From Pohlia nutans (lineage: Eukaryota; Streptophyta; Bryopsida; Bryales; Mniaceae): a stretch of DNA of 64,000 nucleotides. Position numbers and translations under genes: made by a program. Under the pieces are notes generated by a model. The model ran no database searches, was not told the origin of the DNA, and saw only the letters and a program-made list of their open reading frames with translations. Below, piece by piece: positions 49,030 to 61,169 of the stretch; the first letter of the stretch is position 1; every line of letters begins with the position of its first letter. The stretch spans positions 10,258,713 through 10,322,712 of the forward strand of contig CM040093.1 of assembly GCA_022496805.1 (NCBI GenBank), read 5' to 3'.

Positions 49030-51404
49030 CACAAATAAAGGGAACCCTTTTCTGCAAGAAAGAGAGCAAATGAAGAAGTTTCAAATGAAGAATTTTCAAA
49101 CTGACCAACGCAAACAACAAGAAATGTCTGCATTACAGTACCACGTTGGCATTGTGAATGTGGCCCTACCTCCTAAACTCTGGGATGCAAATACAGTAGC
49201 AGGAATCTTGATTTTTTTTTTGGCACAAACAAAGGAGGCTCCAGACCTGTTCAAATGGTCGAAACCGACGGGGGATGCGCTGGCTGAAAAGGGCCTGCTT
49301 CCAGTGGAAAGGCCTCCAAGGGCCGCGCCACGCATCAGCAGGGGTAGAATCTTGATCTTCCATCCGCCGGCCTTCGGGTCTGGTTCGATGGGATGTATTT
49401 TATTTAACAATGAATGCCATTTTTATTTATTTATTTATTTTCTTTCAATGAATGTCATTTCATTCAGTGAAGGTGAGGAATTTCAGCCTCTTTACCAAAA
49501 TTGTCATACATGTGAAGACTTGATAGCCAATTTAGCGAAATATTCTAGATTCCTTAATACATTTGTAGCAAATTATTACATATAGTATAAAATTGGCTAA
49601 ATTCATCATATTGGGAGAAGCCATTTGGCTAAAAAGTAGTGACATATTCCCTAAAAAATGAGTAAAAATTAGAATCAAATTCTTTTTGGTAGCCACTTGG
49701 CTAAAATTCGCACAAAACATTTTCACTGATTACAATAGGAAAAGCCGCCAGTCGGCCACAGAGATTCCGGTCAAACCGTTACCGTATTATTTGCAACATG
49801 AAAGTGCACTTCAACCTGGGGCTCTCGGAGTTCGTTACGTAATGACCGGGAGTCGTGGTCTGTAAAATTAGTAGAGATCCATGTTCTCCAATTTGCAACT
49901 GCTGGGCTTGCTCTAAAGGACTGACTGGAATTTTGTCGTTCTCCGCTTACTATAATTGCAAAAGTCATGAAACCGCGCCTAGCCTTGGGTCGAGTTTTGC
50001 AGCGGAGCCAGGTCACGAGACTCACAACAGACAAGAATTAATCCCCTTGCTATGCGTCGAGTTTTGCAGCCGAGCCGGGTCACGAGACTCACAACTTACA
50101 GACAAGAACCCCCTTGCTATGCGCGCATTGATGATTTGATGCTCGAATGAGGTAAATGCTGAGGTGAGATGGCAGTCTAGCGCCCGATGGAAGCACGGGG
50201 ATTCATGGGAAAATTCATGTGATGCTGTAATTTTTTTGTTGTAATTTAGCACCATATTTTTTGAGATGTTAATTTTTAATTGAGATCTTTCGCAGAACCA
50301 TGTGACATTTTGGGACTTTGAAAGAATTATGGTGCAATATTCGAGGACTTAATTGGGGTTTCGGTGTTGGCAGGATCCTGAGTTCAAAAATCTTACGAAA
50401 CCTGTCAACTTGCACAACCTGCACAACAGACTGATCTACAGAACACCCAAAATTTCCAATCCGATTCAAATGACAATGGTGTCAACTTGCAACTCATGTA
50501 TCGAATTTTGCAACTCACTAAAACATCTGGAATTTACGACTTCTACACTTCATTGTATATGCGCCTTGACTTGGGAAGCAGCACCTGCGTACATACACAA
50601 AAGCATATGTTCAAGTGCAAACGACGATCACAAAGTGCCCAGAAGGTATAATAGTAAATCCGAAACCCTAGAACTTGTAAAACTGTGGGAAGCACCGACG
50701 ACTCAACAATGACTAAAATATTGAAAAAGTAGAGTTAACCAAAAAGAAGTGTATCTAACCACCTTTTTTGCTCTACTTCTAACCTCTCTATTGAACTAAA
50801 CTTGGGTTGAATAGCGCCGTGTCATAAAATGTTCCCTTGTGAGCCATGGCCTTAAAGCTTTGGTGGAAGGTGTGGGAGCCATAATTAGCGAGGTATGAGA
50901 ATAATGTTTTAGACTGTCTCCCAACTCGTCAGAGACTAGTTTTTGGTCTATTTATATTTCAATATGAGTTCAAGAGGAATTCAACACAAGTTTGTCAAAA
51001 CGTTCCTCTTTGGGTTGACTTTTCGGTTAACTCTTGTGTTGACAGCATATTGGCTCCCTCTAGAGCCCGAGTTCCTCATCTATATTTAAGTCTTCTTCAG
51101 TTTGTTGAGTGATGGCCCATTCACATACACCAATGTTGCCGCATGCATGTGGCAGGTAACTTTGAGGGAATCTGTTGTCAACCAAGAAATATAAAATACG
51201 CAATTAGAAATTACTCTAACGCATGACAAAGAAGAACGCAACACCAAAAAGGAGCATGGCTCTACTTCCTTGGGAAGTCACTGTCAAGAATTTAGAAAAC
51301 TATGAGAGAACAAATATAGGTTGTCTTCTATTCATTTGAGATAAAAATTATAAATTTATAGAAGTAATATAGGGTGTTTTAAAACCAATTTGGGAGTATT
51401 TTAA

Positions 51405-52366
51405 GAATATATCCTAAATATACTTTAAATAGTAGAATATTCCAATTATTTCATAGCCTCCCATTAAATACCTTTGTTCGCTCATATGTACCCAAAATTT
51501 ACACTAAGTGACTTCCCCAAGCTCTTCTTGCCGCATTGTAATGCAGTTGCACAGTGCATGAATAATAGTTGCAACAAGGAAAGACAAGGCTTTTAATATT
51601 ATTATTTTTCTCTATTTTACCTTTCTCTGTTTTGCCTTCCTACATTTCGGGAACGCAGATGCAAGTGCGGCAGGGGCTTGGTGCGAATGGGCCATGAGAA
51701 GCGACACTATTGCGAAAGACTCTAAATCCCCTTCGGACGTTAATGCAAGAGGACATAAACTAACCCCTATTTTGAACATGTAGGGACCCACTTTAAAATA
51801 TAACCCTCTCTTCGGAGAATAGTCCCAGACCAAATTTGGGGCGTAGGCCCCAAATTTGCAAAAAAAAACTTGTCAAAAATAAAACCCTAGGGTGTCCAAA
51901 ATGGAAATTTCAAAAAAGGAGGCCCATGGGTGAACAATGCTTGCATTAACGTCACGGGGATTTGGAGTTGAGGCACTATTGCAATTTTTCTGGCACGTTT
52001 CCCCATTCCCGCGAATGAAATGAAACACTTATCTTGGTAGTGATCTCTTTCATCACCTCTTTCATGAAAGACTCTGAATCCCCCCCTCCCCCCCCCCCCC
52101 CCCCCCCCGGAGACGTTAATGCAAGAGGACAAAAACTGCCCCCCTATTTAGAATATGTAGGGGCCCACCTTAAAAAATAACCCCCTCTTCCAAAGGTTTA
52201 GGATTCCCCAAGGAGATTCTCAAAACCAAATTTTGGCCGTTGGCCTCAAATTTGCAAAACAATTTGCCAAAAAAAGACCCTAGAGGGCCCAAAATGAGAT
52301 TTCAGAAATTGGGCCACATGGGTGAACAGTGCTTGCATCAACGTCCGGGGGGTTTAGAGTCGGGGC
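51405..52366. repeat. arm-specific segment with tandem GACTCTAAATCCCC elements
   Basis: Present on the right arm only; the left arm jumps from the TATTTTAA boundary straight to GTGGGGGTTTAGGG. It holds two relatives of the MITE at 34,451, from 51,719 and from about 52,074 (GACTCTAAATCCCC, GGACGTTAATGCAAGAGGAC, final CCGGGGGGTTTAGAGTC). They are separated by duplicated CTCTTTCATCACCTCTTT words and a run of about 25 C at 52,081-52,108. Confidence 0.7.
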
Positions 52367-52629
52367 TCTTTCATCACCTCTTTGTTAGAACAACGGAAAG
52401 TTTCGAAGTGCCTTCATTATCGGCGCGCTGCTACAGACGACTACGCTGCCACGTGTTTGATTCGTAATTTGTCTCCGCGTTGCTACAGTCTGTATAAATA
52501 TACGATGTGCTACAGGCTCTCAGTCTGTATAAATATACGATTCACATAGTCGTTTTCGCTCATTTTCTTCTCTTCGGTGATATGATCGAGCCTTTACTGG
52601 GCTTGCATCATGGCCGTGTTCGAGACTTG
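52350..52629 (-). repeat. outer right arm of the inverted repeat
   Basis: Pairs with 24,316-24,574 from GGGGCTCTTTCATCACC to CATCATGGCCGTGTTCGAG, with several substitutions and an extra 33 bp that duplicates the TATA block. It is visibly more diverged than the inner arms. Confidence 0.85.
52450..52535 (+). promoter_or_regulatory. promoter-like G-box and duplicated TATA box
   Basis: CCACGTGT (core 52,450-52,455) is followed by two copies of GTCTGTATAAATATACGA, with TATAAATA at 52,493-52,500 and 52,528-52,535. It points toward the small gene at 53,706, about 1.2 kb downstream, which would require a long 5' untranslated region or intron. The link is inference. Confidence 0.4.
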
Positions 52630-53327
52630 AGGAGTCTCAGGTTCAAAGTCTTGAACGACCAATCATGGTTTGACGGGGCGGAAGCCGCGATGCGATCTCT
52701 TGCCGGGCCACTACTGTTGTGCTTAATTATTTAGACGGTGACTTTTACAGTAACGAAGGGAGTAGCAGTAATAATTTGGATCCTTGACGCATGCCCCATC
52801 TGGACGTCTGATGATCAAGCAATTCCTCTCGTCAGTTGCATCCCTTCTAGTGAGGTCACTCTCTCATTTTACGCTTCCATGCACTTTCATTTTCCTCACT
52901 CCCCTCCACTCAACTGTCAGCTACTCGCTCGATCTGTCCTTCCCCCCGGCGGGCCTCCTTTATTTCCCCTCGACATCTCGCTCGACAGCAGTCACGAATT
53001 TGTTCGGGAGTTACGATTCGCCTCCTTTAATTACTGTATCTTCTCTTCATCTCTGTCAATCTATGCGATCCCATTCCACCTAGCTAGTTATCGACCACGT
53101 CATCGACTAGATATACTCCTTCACCTCATTACTTTTGTGTGTCGCTGAAGTGGAATTTCATCAATCCTCGCACCCACAACGTACTGTAGGATTTGCGTTT
53201 GAGCTGCGGTGACCAGCTCTGCCTGTCAATTTCTTGCGTCGGAAAATGCAGTGCCAGATTGGTTGTTTGTAATTTCCGTCTCCTCACTAGAAGTATTGGA
53301 GGACTTAGCCGGGATAATGCTTCATGC
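52630..53327. other. possible 5' untranslated region or intron; no clear gene
   Basis: Balanced composition with open frames (for example 52,738-53,148) that have no family signature. It may belong to the transcript that starts at the TATA pair upstream. Confidence 0.3.
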
Positions 53328-53515
53328 GTTAGTCCCCCTTTTAGCCCCGAAGCACTGAGTTTCATAACTCGGGAACTCTTTTTTATGAAGACATTAGCCC
53401 CCAAAAATGGTCCGCTTGCCCCGGCTAAAGTACATTAGCCCGGCTAAAGTTTGAGTGATTAGCCCCATTATTGGGAGATTAGCCCCATATTGGTCCATTA
53501 GCCCCGGAGGCTAAC
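53328..53515. repeat. ATTAGCCCC motif array, possible MITE
   Basis: TTAGCCC(C) or its complement occurs about eight times in 190 bp. The outer words GTTAGTCCCCC and GGGGCTAAC / GGAGGCTAAC are roughly inverted. It sits 190 bp upstream of the small-gene ATG, so it could be an inserted element or a cis-regulatory cluster. Confidence 0.5.
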
Positions 53516-53705
53516 ACTCCGATATCTTCCTGAGCGGCCTTTTGAGGCTCTGTACAGAGTTTGAATGATAGAAATAATGCTGATGTGTCTGGCATCGTGT
53601 GTGATGAGTTGTGAAGTTCCCCAGTGTGGTTGATGGTGAATTCTGAATTTTTGTAGAAGAAGCCGTCGATTGAATCATCGCCCGGATCACACAAAGCTGT
53701 AGTCA

Positions 53706-54008
53706 ATGGCGCAAGCGAACGCTGCAGGGGACGGAGCGGCACAGCCACCAAATGTTCCAGCCGTGACTGACGCACCTGCCGCGGACGGACCGGCGGCAGT
53801 ACCACCAACAGTAGTACCAGCGGTAGGACTGGCGGTTGCTCCCTTGGCAGGCCCAATCATCGCTGCAGTACCACCAATAGAAGTTCCTCGGCTGGGTCCT
53901 GCACAAGCACGTTTTGACGTGGAAGCTGTTCTGCTGGGGCCTCTGCCGACACAAACCAACCTGGGCTGCAAAATCCATGCCAAGCTTATCGATGAAACCT
54001 GGCCTTGA
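53706..54008 (+). CDS. small Ala/Pro-rich protein of unknown function, paralogue of the gene at 2,501
   Basis: A 100-residue frame runs from MAQANAAGDGAAQPP to ...AKLIDETWP and a TGA stop. The first 65 residues are Ala/Pro/Val-rich with little charge. The last 35 (RFDVEAVLLGPLPTQTN, then CKIHAKLIDETWP) look folded and match the C-terminus encoded at 2,501-2,695 (RFDIPIALTTGGPP..., FEIRDKL), with one residue of length difference. The proteins also share the MAQA start and an IAA-PP segment. No secretion signal is evident; the middle Ala/Val/Pro stretch is hydrophobic but Pro-rich. A TTTTTGTAG/AAG just upstream could be a 3' splice site for a 5'-leader intron. An AATAAATAAATAAATAAATG tract at about 54,357 could serve for polyadenylation. 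I do not recognise the family. Confidence 0.55.
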   Translation: MAQANAAGDGAAQPPNVPAVTDAPAADGPAAVPPTVVPAVGLAVAPLAGPIIAAVPPIEVPRLGPAQARFDVEAVLLGPLPTQTNLGCKIHAKLIDETWP

Positions 54009-54717
54009 CCGCATGCATGAGCCATCCCAGTTCGTGTAAATGTTGCCCTGCTCTGTCTTGCTTCATTTGGATTGGTTTTCATGTTTCTACTGTGGAGGTG
54101 TCAGTCTAAAGGAAGGTGTGATATATTGTGTTCAGAGTCAATGGTTCCTCACTGTTCAAGTATATTCCCGTCGGTGGAGGTTTCAGAGAATGTTTTCTGG
54201 ACTGATCATGTTCTGTAGTAGTCAAGATTTTCCACCCATCGTATATAACTTTTTCTAAGTTACTGGAAATATGTTTTGTGCCTCTGGGGTCTCCCCAATG
54301 ACAGGTGCCGTCCTTTGTTCTTTTCGCAATGAAACTCGCTTACATTTGGAAGCAACAATAAATAAATAAATAAATGTTTTCGACTCTGTGCATATCAGAT
54401 TGGAACCTCTGAATTCTTTTATTCCATTGCAACAGGCTACTTGTTGAACATGCCACGGGTTTGAGGTGGTAAATCTTGAGGAACTGAGTCTAAATGAGGA
54501 CCAAAGCCAGCAGATGAAGGTAACAAAACTTAAAGTGGACGGAATTGCAAACGATCAAGTCAAATAGTAGAATTATACCAGAAAATTAATAAAGTACAAG
54601 TATGAAAAATGTTATGAGGAACTTTAGTGAAGAAATTGTAATGCTTTTTTTTTAGGAAGATTCAGTTATGTCAATTTTTAATACATATGCTAGGAATGAA
54701 TGTGTAGAGCGACCCTT
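54009..54717. other. 3' flank of the small gene, intergenic
   Basis: Probable 3' untranslated region to about 54,380, then AT-rich DNA without features. Confidence 0.35.
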
Positions 54718-54940
54718 CACTAGTAAAAACATCGCCCGCATAGACTAACAAAATGACCCGTGATAAGACCTCACATGACAAATTAGACTAGTTGCACATG
54801 GGTCGGCTTTTGTAGAAACACCTCCCGCATGGACTAGTAAAAACACCCGCAAGTGGACCTCATATATATAATGAATTAGACTAGTTGTGAGTCTTTTTGG
54901 CCATACTTCTCTAATCTAAAAGACGGTGTTTCTACTAGTG
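54718..54940. mobile_element. CACTA-type MITE (223 bp)
   Basis: Ends CACTAGTAAAAACA and TGTTTCTACTAGTG are inverted with one mismatch. The interior repeats GCCCGCATAGACTA / CCCGCATGGACTAG. Flanking CTT/TTT is a poor 3-bp duplication. Confidence 0.65.
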
Positions 54941-55699
54941 TTTTTTGTATCCATGAGAGAGAAAGGTAATATCCAAATTGGCCAATAAATTACATATTTA
55001 AATGATTGTGATAGTATGACTGAGGGTTTTGATTCAATGGAATATGGATAACTATTAATAATGTTTTGTTTTCATATTTACAATTTTAACATTGAAAATT
55101 GTGCATTGTCGATTTGCATCCTTTTTATTGTATACTGCATTGTATATTGTATATGGCAATGTAGACTCTGCATTGAGCAAAGCCACCAACCTACCATAAT
55201 GTAGTACTGTGACAATTCCATTCAACATTTATATTTATGTCGTGAGTATTGGTATTTACTTATTTTGATGAGTGTATCACTCGAGACATTTGAGTGAACA
55301 ATGATAATTGCAACAGAACATTCAGTAGCATGCACTGTCTATGCCTTGACTCCACAGTAGATGGTGAGGAATGTTTCACACCCAACATTAGTTCATCAGT
55401 AGCTAAGTGGACAAGTGGAGGCTCAAGGTGATGAACAAAGTGCATGAAGGAAAGGCAGTGGGCACGGAGGCTACTGAATGTTATGAAAGACAATTCCATA
55501 TGTTGAGGTCGAAGACCCCAACCATGTGCTTTTCAATATTTAATCAAGAAGCAAAAGTGAAAAGCGCTCATTTACATAGCTAATTTATGAATCGTTTCGT
55601 TGAGATAACTCACAAATCAATGTTCCCGGCCCACCACTTCCCATATTACGTTTGTGCAGAAGAGTGTTTACATAGACCAGTAGACCCACGTTTATGATT
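54941..55699. other. intergenic, no gene seen
   Basis: AT-rich. The frame at 55,260-55,499 is unsupported. Confidence 0.35.
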
Positions 55700-56287
55700 T
55701 TAACCCCTAAACGTCAGAGCGCCCAGAAACTGGACGACTAACAGATTCAAACCCTTCTCACGTTCTCATCAATGCTTGGATGAAAGTCATTCAATTTTTT
55801 GGAGATTCGTCACCAAGTTGTTGTCCTATCTGACGGTTGGATTTAGTCATATTTGATTACATATTTTTCTAAAATTACAAACGTAGAAGTATGTCAAGTC
55901 GTTGACCAAGCCAACATTGCATTGACTGTAGTTCAAAAGTGGCTTTGCAAAAATGAGGTCATAGATTTAAGAAACACAAAAATTTCAAAGAGTCACCACG
56001 TTTAAGAGTATCTCATTTCAAAGTCATTCCAACAAATTTTACTCAAAAAATATTAAAATTTTGTTTGTAATCGAATTTAGAAGGAATTTTTAATTTTAAC
56101 TTTCAAAATCGATAATTAAATATCGGTGATAGTATTAGTGAATCGAACCGTACAGATGGAATCTAAAATTCAAAATCTAGAACTTTCATTTGTATATCAA
56201 TTCCAAAATATTCTTCTAAATAGTAGTTTACGATGCTTTTTCTCAAATTCTCAATTGCAGGGACACCCTGGTACGTTTAGGGGTTAA
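55700..56287 (-). mobile_element. TTAA MITE, family E, uninterrupted copy
   Basis: Ends TTAACCCCTAAACGTCAG and CTGGTACGTTTAGGGGTTAA. It aligns with 46,180-47,282 but lacks the 550-bp nested element, showing a single TTAA at 56,002-56,005. This gives the structure of the element before the nested insertion. Confidence 0.88.
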
Positions 56288-57028
56288 TCCCTAATGGATC
56301 ATCATGACTATTTTTCTCCAAAAGTCACTCGGGAAAACTGTCACCTAAAACAAACCAAAAAAGACAATGTCTTTAATTTATTTGGTAATATTCATGAGAT
56401 CTTGTGTAATTTGACTAACAGAAGAGTGTGTGGAAAAAAAAAAATCAAACCTATCACATAGATTGCAAGTTATGGATATTTGAACTGAAATTAAATAAAT
56501 TATTTGTACTTTGCTCAAAATTTGGAGTAGACTTTGACTGCACTTGGTGTCTAATCTTACTACTCAATTTTTAAAAGAAAAACATGTAAAGTATAAAATC
56601 ACGTTAGCTAAGTATGTACCAATTTTCAAAAATGTAGAAGGGGTGCATCATATTAAACAATCTTATAATGTTGAGAGCTCCCAAAAATCAGTAATTAATA
56701 CACTAGCAAGTTTTCTGTGATTTTTGTAAACTATTTTCTTTCAAGACGCCAATTCAAGTGGTAAACACATAGATATGTGTCATTATTACAATTCATAAAA
56801 AATTATAAATTATAAATTATAAAATCTCCAGTTTTTATTCAAAACAATGATGCTAATCTATACATTAAAGAAGGTTGTTTGTTTGTTTGTTTGTTTGTTT
56901 GTTTTGTTATGTTGAGATGTCTCCGATCATGATTCCATTGGCCTTGTTCTTAGTACCGTTGGAAAGCTTTTTAAAGAAGAGGGGTGCACGAAGTTTGTTT
57001 CGTCGCATTTGGACCTACAGTGTGAAAG
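56288..57028. other. intergenic with a (TTTG)n tract
   Basis: (TTTG)n at about 56,873-56,902. Bases 56,903-57,028 resemble 45,385-45,530 (TTCTTAGTACCGTTGGAAAG, GAGGGGTGCAC-AAGTTTGTTT), an older dispersed repeat. No gene. Confidence 0.5.
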
Positions 57029-59462
57029 TTATCTTTTCACTTTCAGGGTCTTATGAGTAGGAGGGTTGAAGAATGTTATGTATAGATCTGAAAGTGTCTG
57101 TACTAGAAATTTATTGCCTTTCCAAGAAAGATTGATAGAGAATTATCAACCTTGAACACTACTCATGCCAAAGCCAAAGAGCCAAAGTAGCAAGCCGTTT
57201 GAAATTGATGAAGGAAAATAAACTAAAGGGAAAAAAACAATGAGCTCAAGGTTACATGTGATGTTTTGACAAAATACAATCTTTCTACCAGCTCAAAAAT
57301 AAAGTTTGTAAATGTCCGTTTGTCACACCAGGAACCTCCGGTTCGAAATGAAATACAAGTGTTAGTCTGTATGCACCAAATATCACACCCAAATCAATAC
57401 AATATTTCAATTTGTGCCACAAAAATAATAATAATAATAATAATTTAAAATCAATACAATATTATAAGTCAAGAATCCAAATCCGACTCACAGAGTTTAT
57501 GGATTTTATTTTTTTTGGAACAAGAGAGTTCATTTCAATCATGGATTTCTATCTCTGCCATAAAACACAGATTCGATTTGTGTCAAAACCCAAAAATTTA
57601 AAAACCGACAAGTAGAGGCTTCATACTTAGTATACAGACAGTCACTGAGAGTTTTTCACAGTGTACCGGTCCTAGGGGAAGTGAAATTTATTCAGGCGTC
57701 TCCACCCAGGCCCGGTATACACTTGCAGAGTTGCAGGCCTGTACTGACTGTAAGGGCATCTCCAGCACTGCAACAAATATTTTCAAATTTTGAATGAAAA
57801 GTTCACAATAAATGTTAGGATTCACTCTCAAATTTATTTATTTTTTCATCCATGTAAGTGATTTTTGGTGAAATCAACATTTTTTTATTTTTTTTACATG
57901 TTGTAAGTTGTCATGAAAATAAATGATATCTTACTTTTTTTCCTTTGCACATCAGAAGACTTGCAATTGGATGAAGATATGTATAGCGAGTCACGTCAAT
58001 GCCCATGTCAATGGGGTGAACAAGTGGCCCACCTTGGCACCCTCTAAATCCAACACCAATTTTTTTAATGTTGATGAAGTTTTCATGCATTGCCAAAGAT
58101 GCCATAATTGAAAATCACCCATTAAACTCAACAACTACACTTCGAACTTCCTTTTTTTATCACACCTTTGGTAATTAACATACGTAAGTTTAGAATTTGG
58201 CATGTGGAAAGTGTTCAATCACATGTGTTCAATCATATAGTAATATTGGAAACTAAGTGTGATAATTAGTTCAAAGTATACTTAGCCTTACCACTCCCCT
58301 ATGGGCCTTCTTTCTAGTGAAGCTTGCTTGTGTATATGAATGGCGCCTTTTTTATTCATTGTCAAAAAATACGACTTGTTGAATAACCCCTAACTGCCTA
58401 ACCGACCATATTTGGTCGATTCATAACTTTAGCAAAAATAACAATTTATGAGCGTGATTTTTTCACTTGTAGATATTGAAAGTCATCAACCTTTTCAAAA
58501 TCAGTTTATGAGTGTGATTTGGAAGAAACGTTCACTGGTTTTCCTCTAAAGCCCTCAAAGTGACAGTAGCTCAAATTGTCACAATTTTGAAAATCTGCCC
58601 AAAATGGAATATTTTGGTTATTTATCAAATAAAATCAACTCTAACATGAACAAGGTACCCACCATATAAATCCAATGACCTATCATACTTGATTCCAAGT
58701 CAAAATGACTAAACATGTATTATTTGTGGATTTTCAAAAATAATTTTTATAATTTATTTTCCGTGTATCTAGAAACGGCGTTTCAATTGAAAATTGGCCG
58801 AACATAAATTGTTACTTCCATTGTAGCTATCCAAGGGAGCTCTGCTTCCCTTTAAATAAATCACTCAGCTTTTCCTTCAATCTACTTCTATACATGTAGT
58901 TCCTTCACCAACATCACTGAATTAGACTCTTGAAAATAGTAAGTGAGCCACTCACAAGTCACCACACATGGATTGTGCAATTATGATTTGCAATTAAGAA
59001 GAGGAGATACACTAGCAAGAGTGATTTTGAGGGCCTTGATTTTTAGTGGATTATCCAGTGTCATGAGCCAAACAAATTGTTCACCAACCCAGTCTCATCC
59101 ATTTTTCCATAGTCAGAGCGATATCCAGAGTGCGAGTGGAAATGCTCTAAGTGAGTTGTTTTGCAGACATACTAAACGCACACAGCTGTGTTCTTTGTCA
59201 ATGACATCACCTGATATCAGACTTAGTTTTTCAAATTCTGGACTCGTAGAGGCCGTACAAAGGTATGCACTAATTAAGAACTCTTTCATATCACCCCTTT
59301 GGTAACCAACGTACATGTGCAATGTGCAATGTGTCCAATCACAAGTGTACACAATTGCAAATATTCCCTGGCTGCAGATACTGTAAGAATGTGATACGGA
59401 GCATTGAAGTGATAATAATGAGTTCATAGTTTATTTCTGTATTCCAAACTGTATACGTTTGG
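57029..59462 (+). repeat. dispersed repeat, copy 2
   Basis: Same orientation as 4,763-7,870, with point differences. It contains about 113 bp (57,185-57,300) absent from copy 1 and lacks the family B MITE. A (AAT)n tract at 57,424 replaces the poly(A) tract of copy 1. Here the repeat is not followed by an FPP exon. Confidence 0.85.
57754..59147. mobile_element. non-autonomous PIF/Harbinger-like element, copy 2
   Basis: GGGCATCTCCAGCACTGC at the left and, in complement, GAGCATTTCCACTCGCACTC at the right, both next to TAA. No transposase. Confidence 0.6.
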
Positions 59463-60537
59463 AGGTTTAATTTCCTGAAATAAAGACATCAATCAGTGTG
59501 TTATGTGTTGGTTTATTGTTTAAAGAGAGAAAAACTTACAGCGTGAACTCAGATATATTGACCATGAAATATTGAAAAACATGATTTATAGTAAATATTC
59601 CATGTAATTGATTGCTAATATGAAATGGGCAGCTTGACATCAATTATGTATGCACACATCAATAAGTTCGTCCATTTCATTCTCATAGTTGAAATTTACA
59701 TACTAAGATAAGATGGTACTCAGGAGATCACAATTGTAAAGAACTCTAGTACACTCAGAACTCCTTATTTATTAATTAGGTGTGAATTTTTGACACACTG
59801 ATGATGAACTTTGTTACTTTCAATCTTCTATAATTCACAAGTCATCACAAGTCATCAAAGTCAATAGATATTTCCATTTGTACATATGGAGGTTCATGAA
59901 TCCCTAATTACAACTGTGTTTAATTCAAAAGCAGTGCATTCTTGTATTAATAGTAACAATAAATATTTATATAGTGTCAAATTTCAATCTTGAAATTAAT
60001 GAGGGGCAACCTAATTGCACTATGTAGTGTAAACTTCTGGAATATGATCAAGCACAACCTGAGGCACAACTTAGTACACCCATTATCATTTTTAGTCTAA
60101 GAGCCACAATTAGTCCAAAATCCTCAGACTAATTCCGGTATGTACTATCCAAATTGGTCCAAGGATATAATAATAAAATACTATTATTTTATTCAAATTA
60201 TATTATTTTATTTCAAACAACTAAAAATGGTAATTTCAAAATATTTTATTCATATATTATTCATATTTGGCATGGTAAATTCATAGTAATTTGGATTAAA
60301 ACAATTAGTATAGACCACACTATACCCACAATTACGACAAGTTAATTCAATTACTCCAACTTCCAACTCGGACTTTCTTCTAATTCCACAATTAGTCCAA
60401 GTTTTTATTATTAGTCCGAGTCAGACTAAAGATGATGATGGGTGTAGTGAACTCATAAGACACCCACCCAGGGAGCTGTTACTCCTAGGAATTAAAGAGA
60501 ACTAAATTATGTCAAATTTTCCTTTAGACCTACTTGT
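59463..60537. other. intergenic, no gene seen
   Basis: AT-rich throughout, no features identified. Confidence 0.4.
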
Positions 60538-61106
60538 TTAACCCCTAAATGTCCAATTGTTCATAAAGTGGATGATGTACAAAATCAAATACCTTTTTCT
60601 CATCCGTCATTGACTTTTTGCAGTGTGAATTTTTTACTATATATTTTATAGGAAGTTATCCTCATGTATGTGTGATCCAATTAGAAAGGGGATGATTTGA
60701 GAATCTTTCAGGCAACCTCATTTCAAATTACAGTGTTTCACCAAAAATCTCAAAGATTTAAGTCTAAATGTGCTTTTGAAAAAGTCTACTCACAGAATTA
60801 AGCAACCAAAATATCTCCAAGAATCATTACACTTACAGTACTACATTTCAACCAATCACAACAAATGTCATGTACAAGTTGTCAATATCTTATTCATAAT
60901 CAAATACAAAAGAATTTTGAATTTCAAGTTTCAAAGTTTATACAATAATATTGGTGATAGCAATCACAGATCTAATTGTATGGATAGAATCTAAAATTGA
61001 TAATGTACAAATTTTATTTATACATCAAGTTCAAAATATTCCTTTGCGTTGCATTTTATGATGCATCTTTGCAAAGCTGCCGAATTTGGTGAGGGGTTAG
61101 GACATT
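60538..61106 (-). mobile_element. TTAA MITE, family A, reverse, right end lost
   Basis: Starts TTAACCCCTAAATGTCC and follows family A to GCTGCCGAATTTGGTGAGGG and GACATTT, where the expected AGGGG-TTAA is missing. Confidence 0.7.
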
Positions 61107-61169
61107 TGCAATTTCGTCCACTTACTGCAGTTAATGGCTCCCCTGGTGTCCTCACATCATCATTCTTAG

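Larger units (their letters stand above)
44697..51404 (-). repeat. right arm (inner part) of the large inverted repeat
   Basis: Reverse complement of 24,575-31,283 with the same nested contents in mirror order: family A 44,793-45,368, Harbinger MITE 45,865-46,028, family E 46,180-47,282 with nested G 46,450-46,999, family D part 47,410-47,782, LINE tails, and the tandem 67-bp repeat. No gene identified in it. Confidence 0.95.

Noticed and set aside
44070..49585. Conserved open frames of 153 and 223 codons shared by three places
   Set aside because: Identity is due to recent duplication of the arm, not selection; the frame runs through poly(T) and LINE-derived sequence and changes its start in each copy.
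52738..53148. 136-codon open frame downstream of the TATA pair
   Set aside because: Composition is not protein-like, another frame of 99 codons overlaps it and no homology is recognised; it may be untranslated leader.
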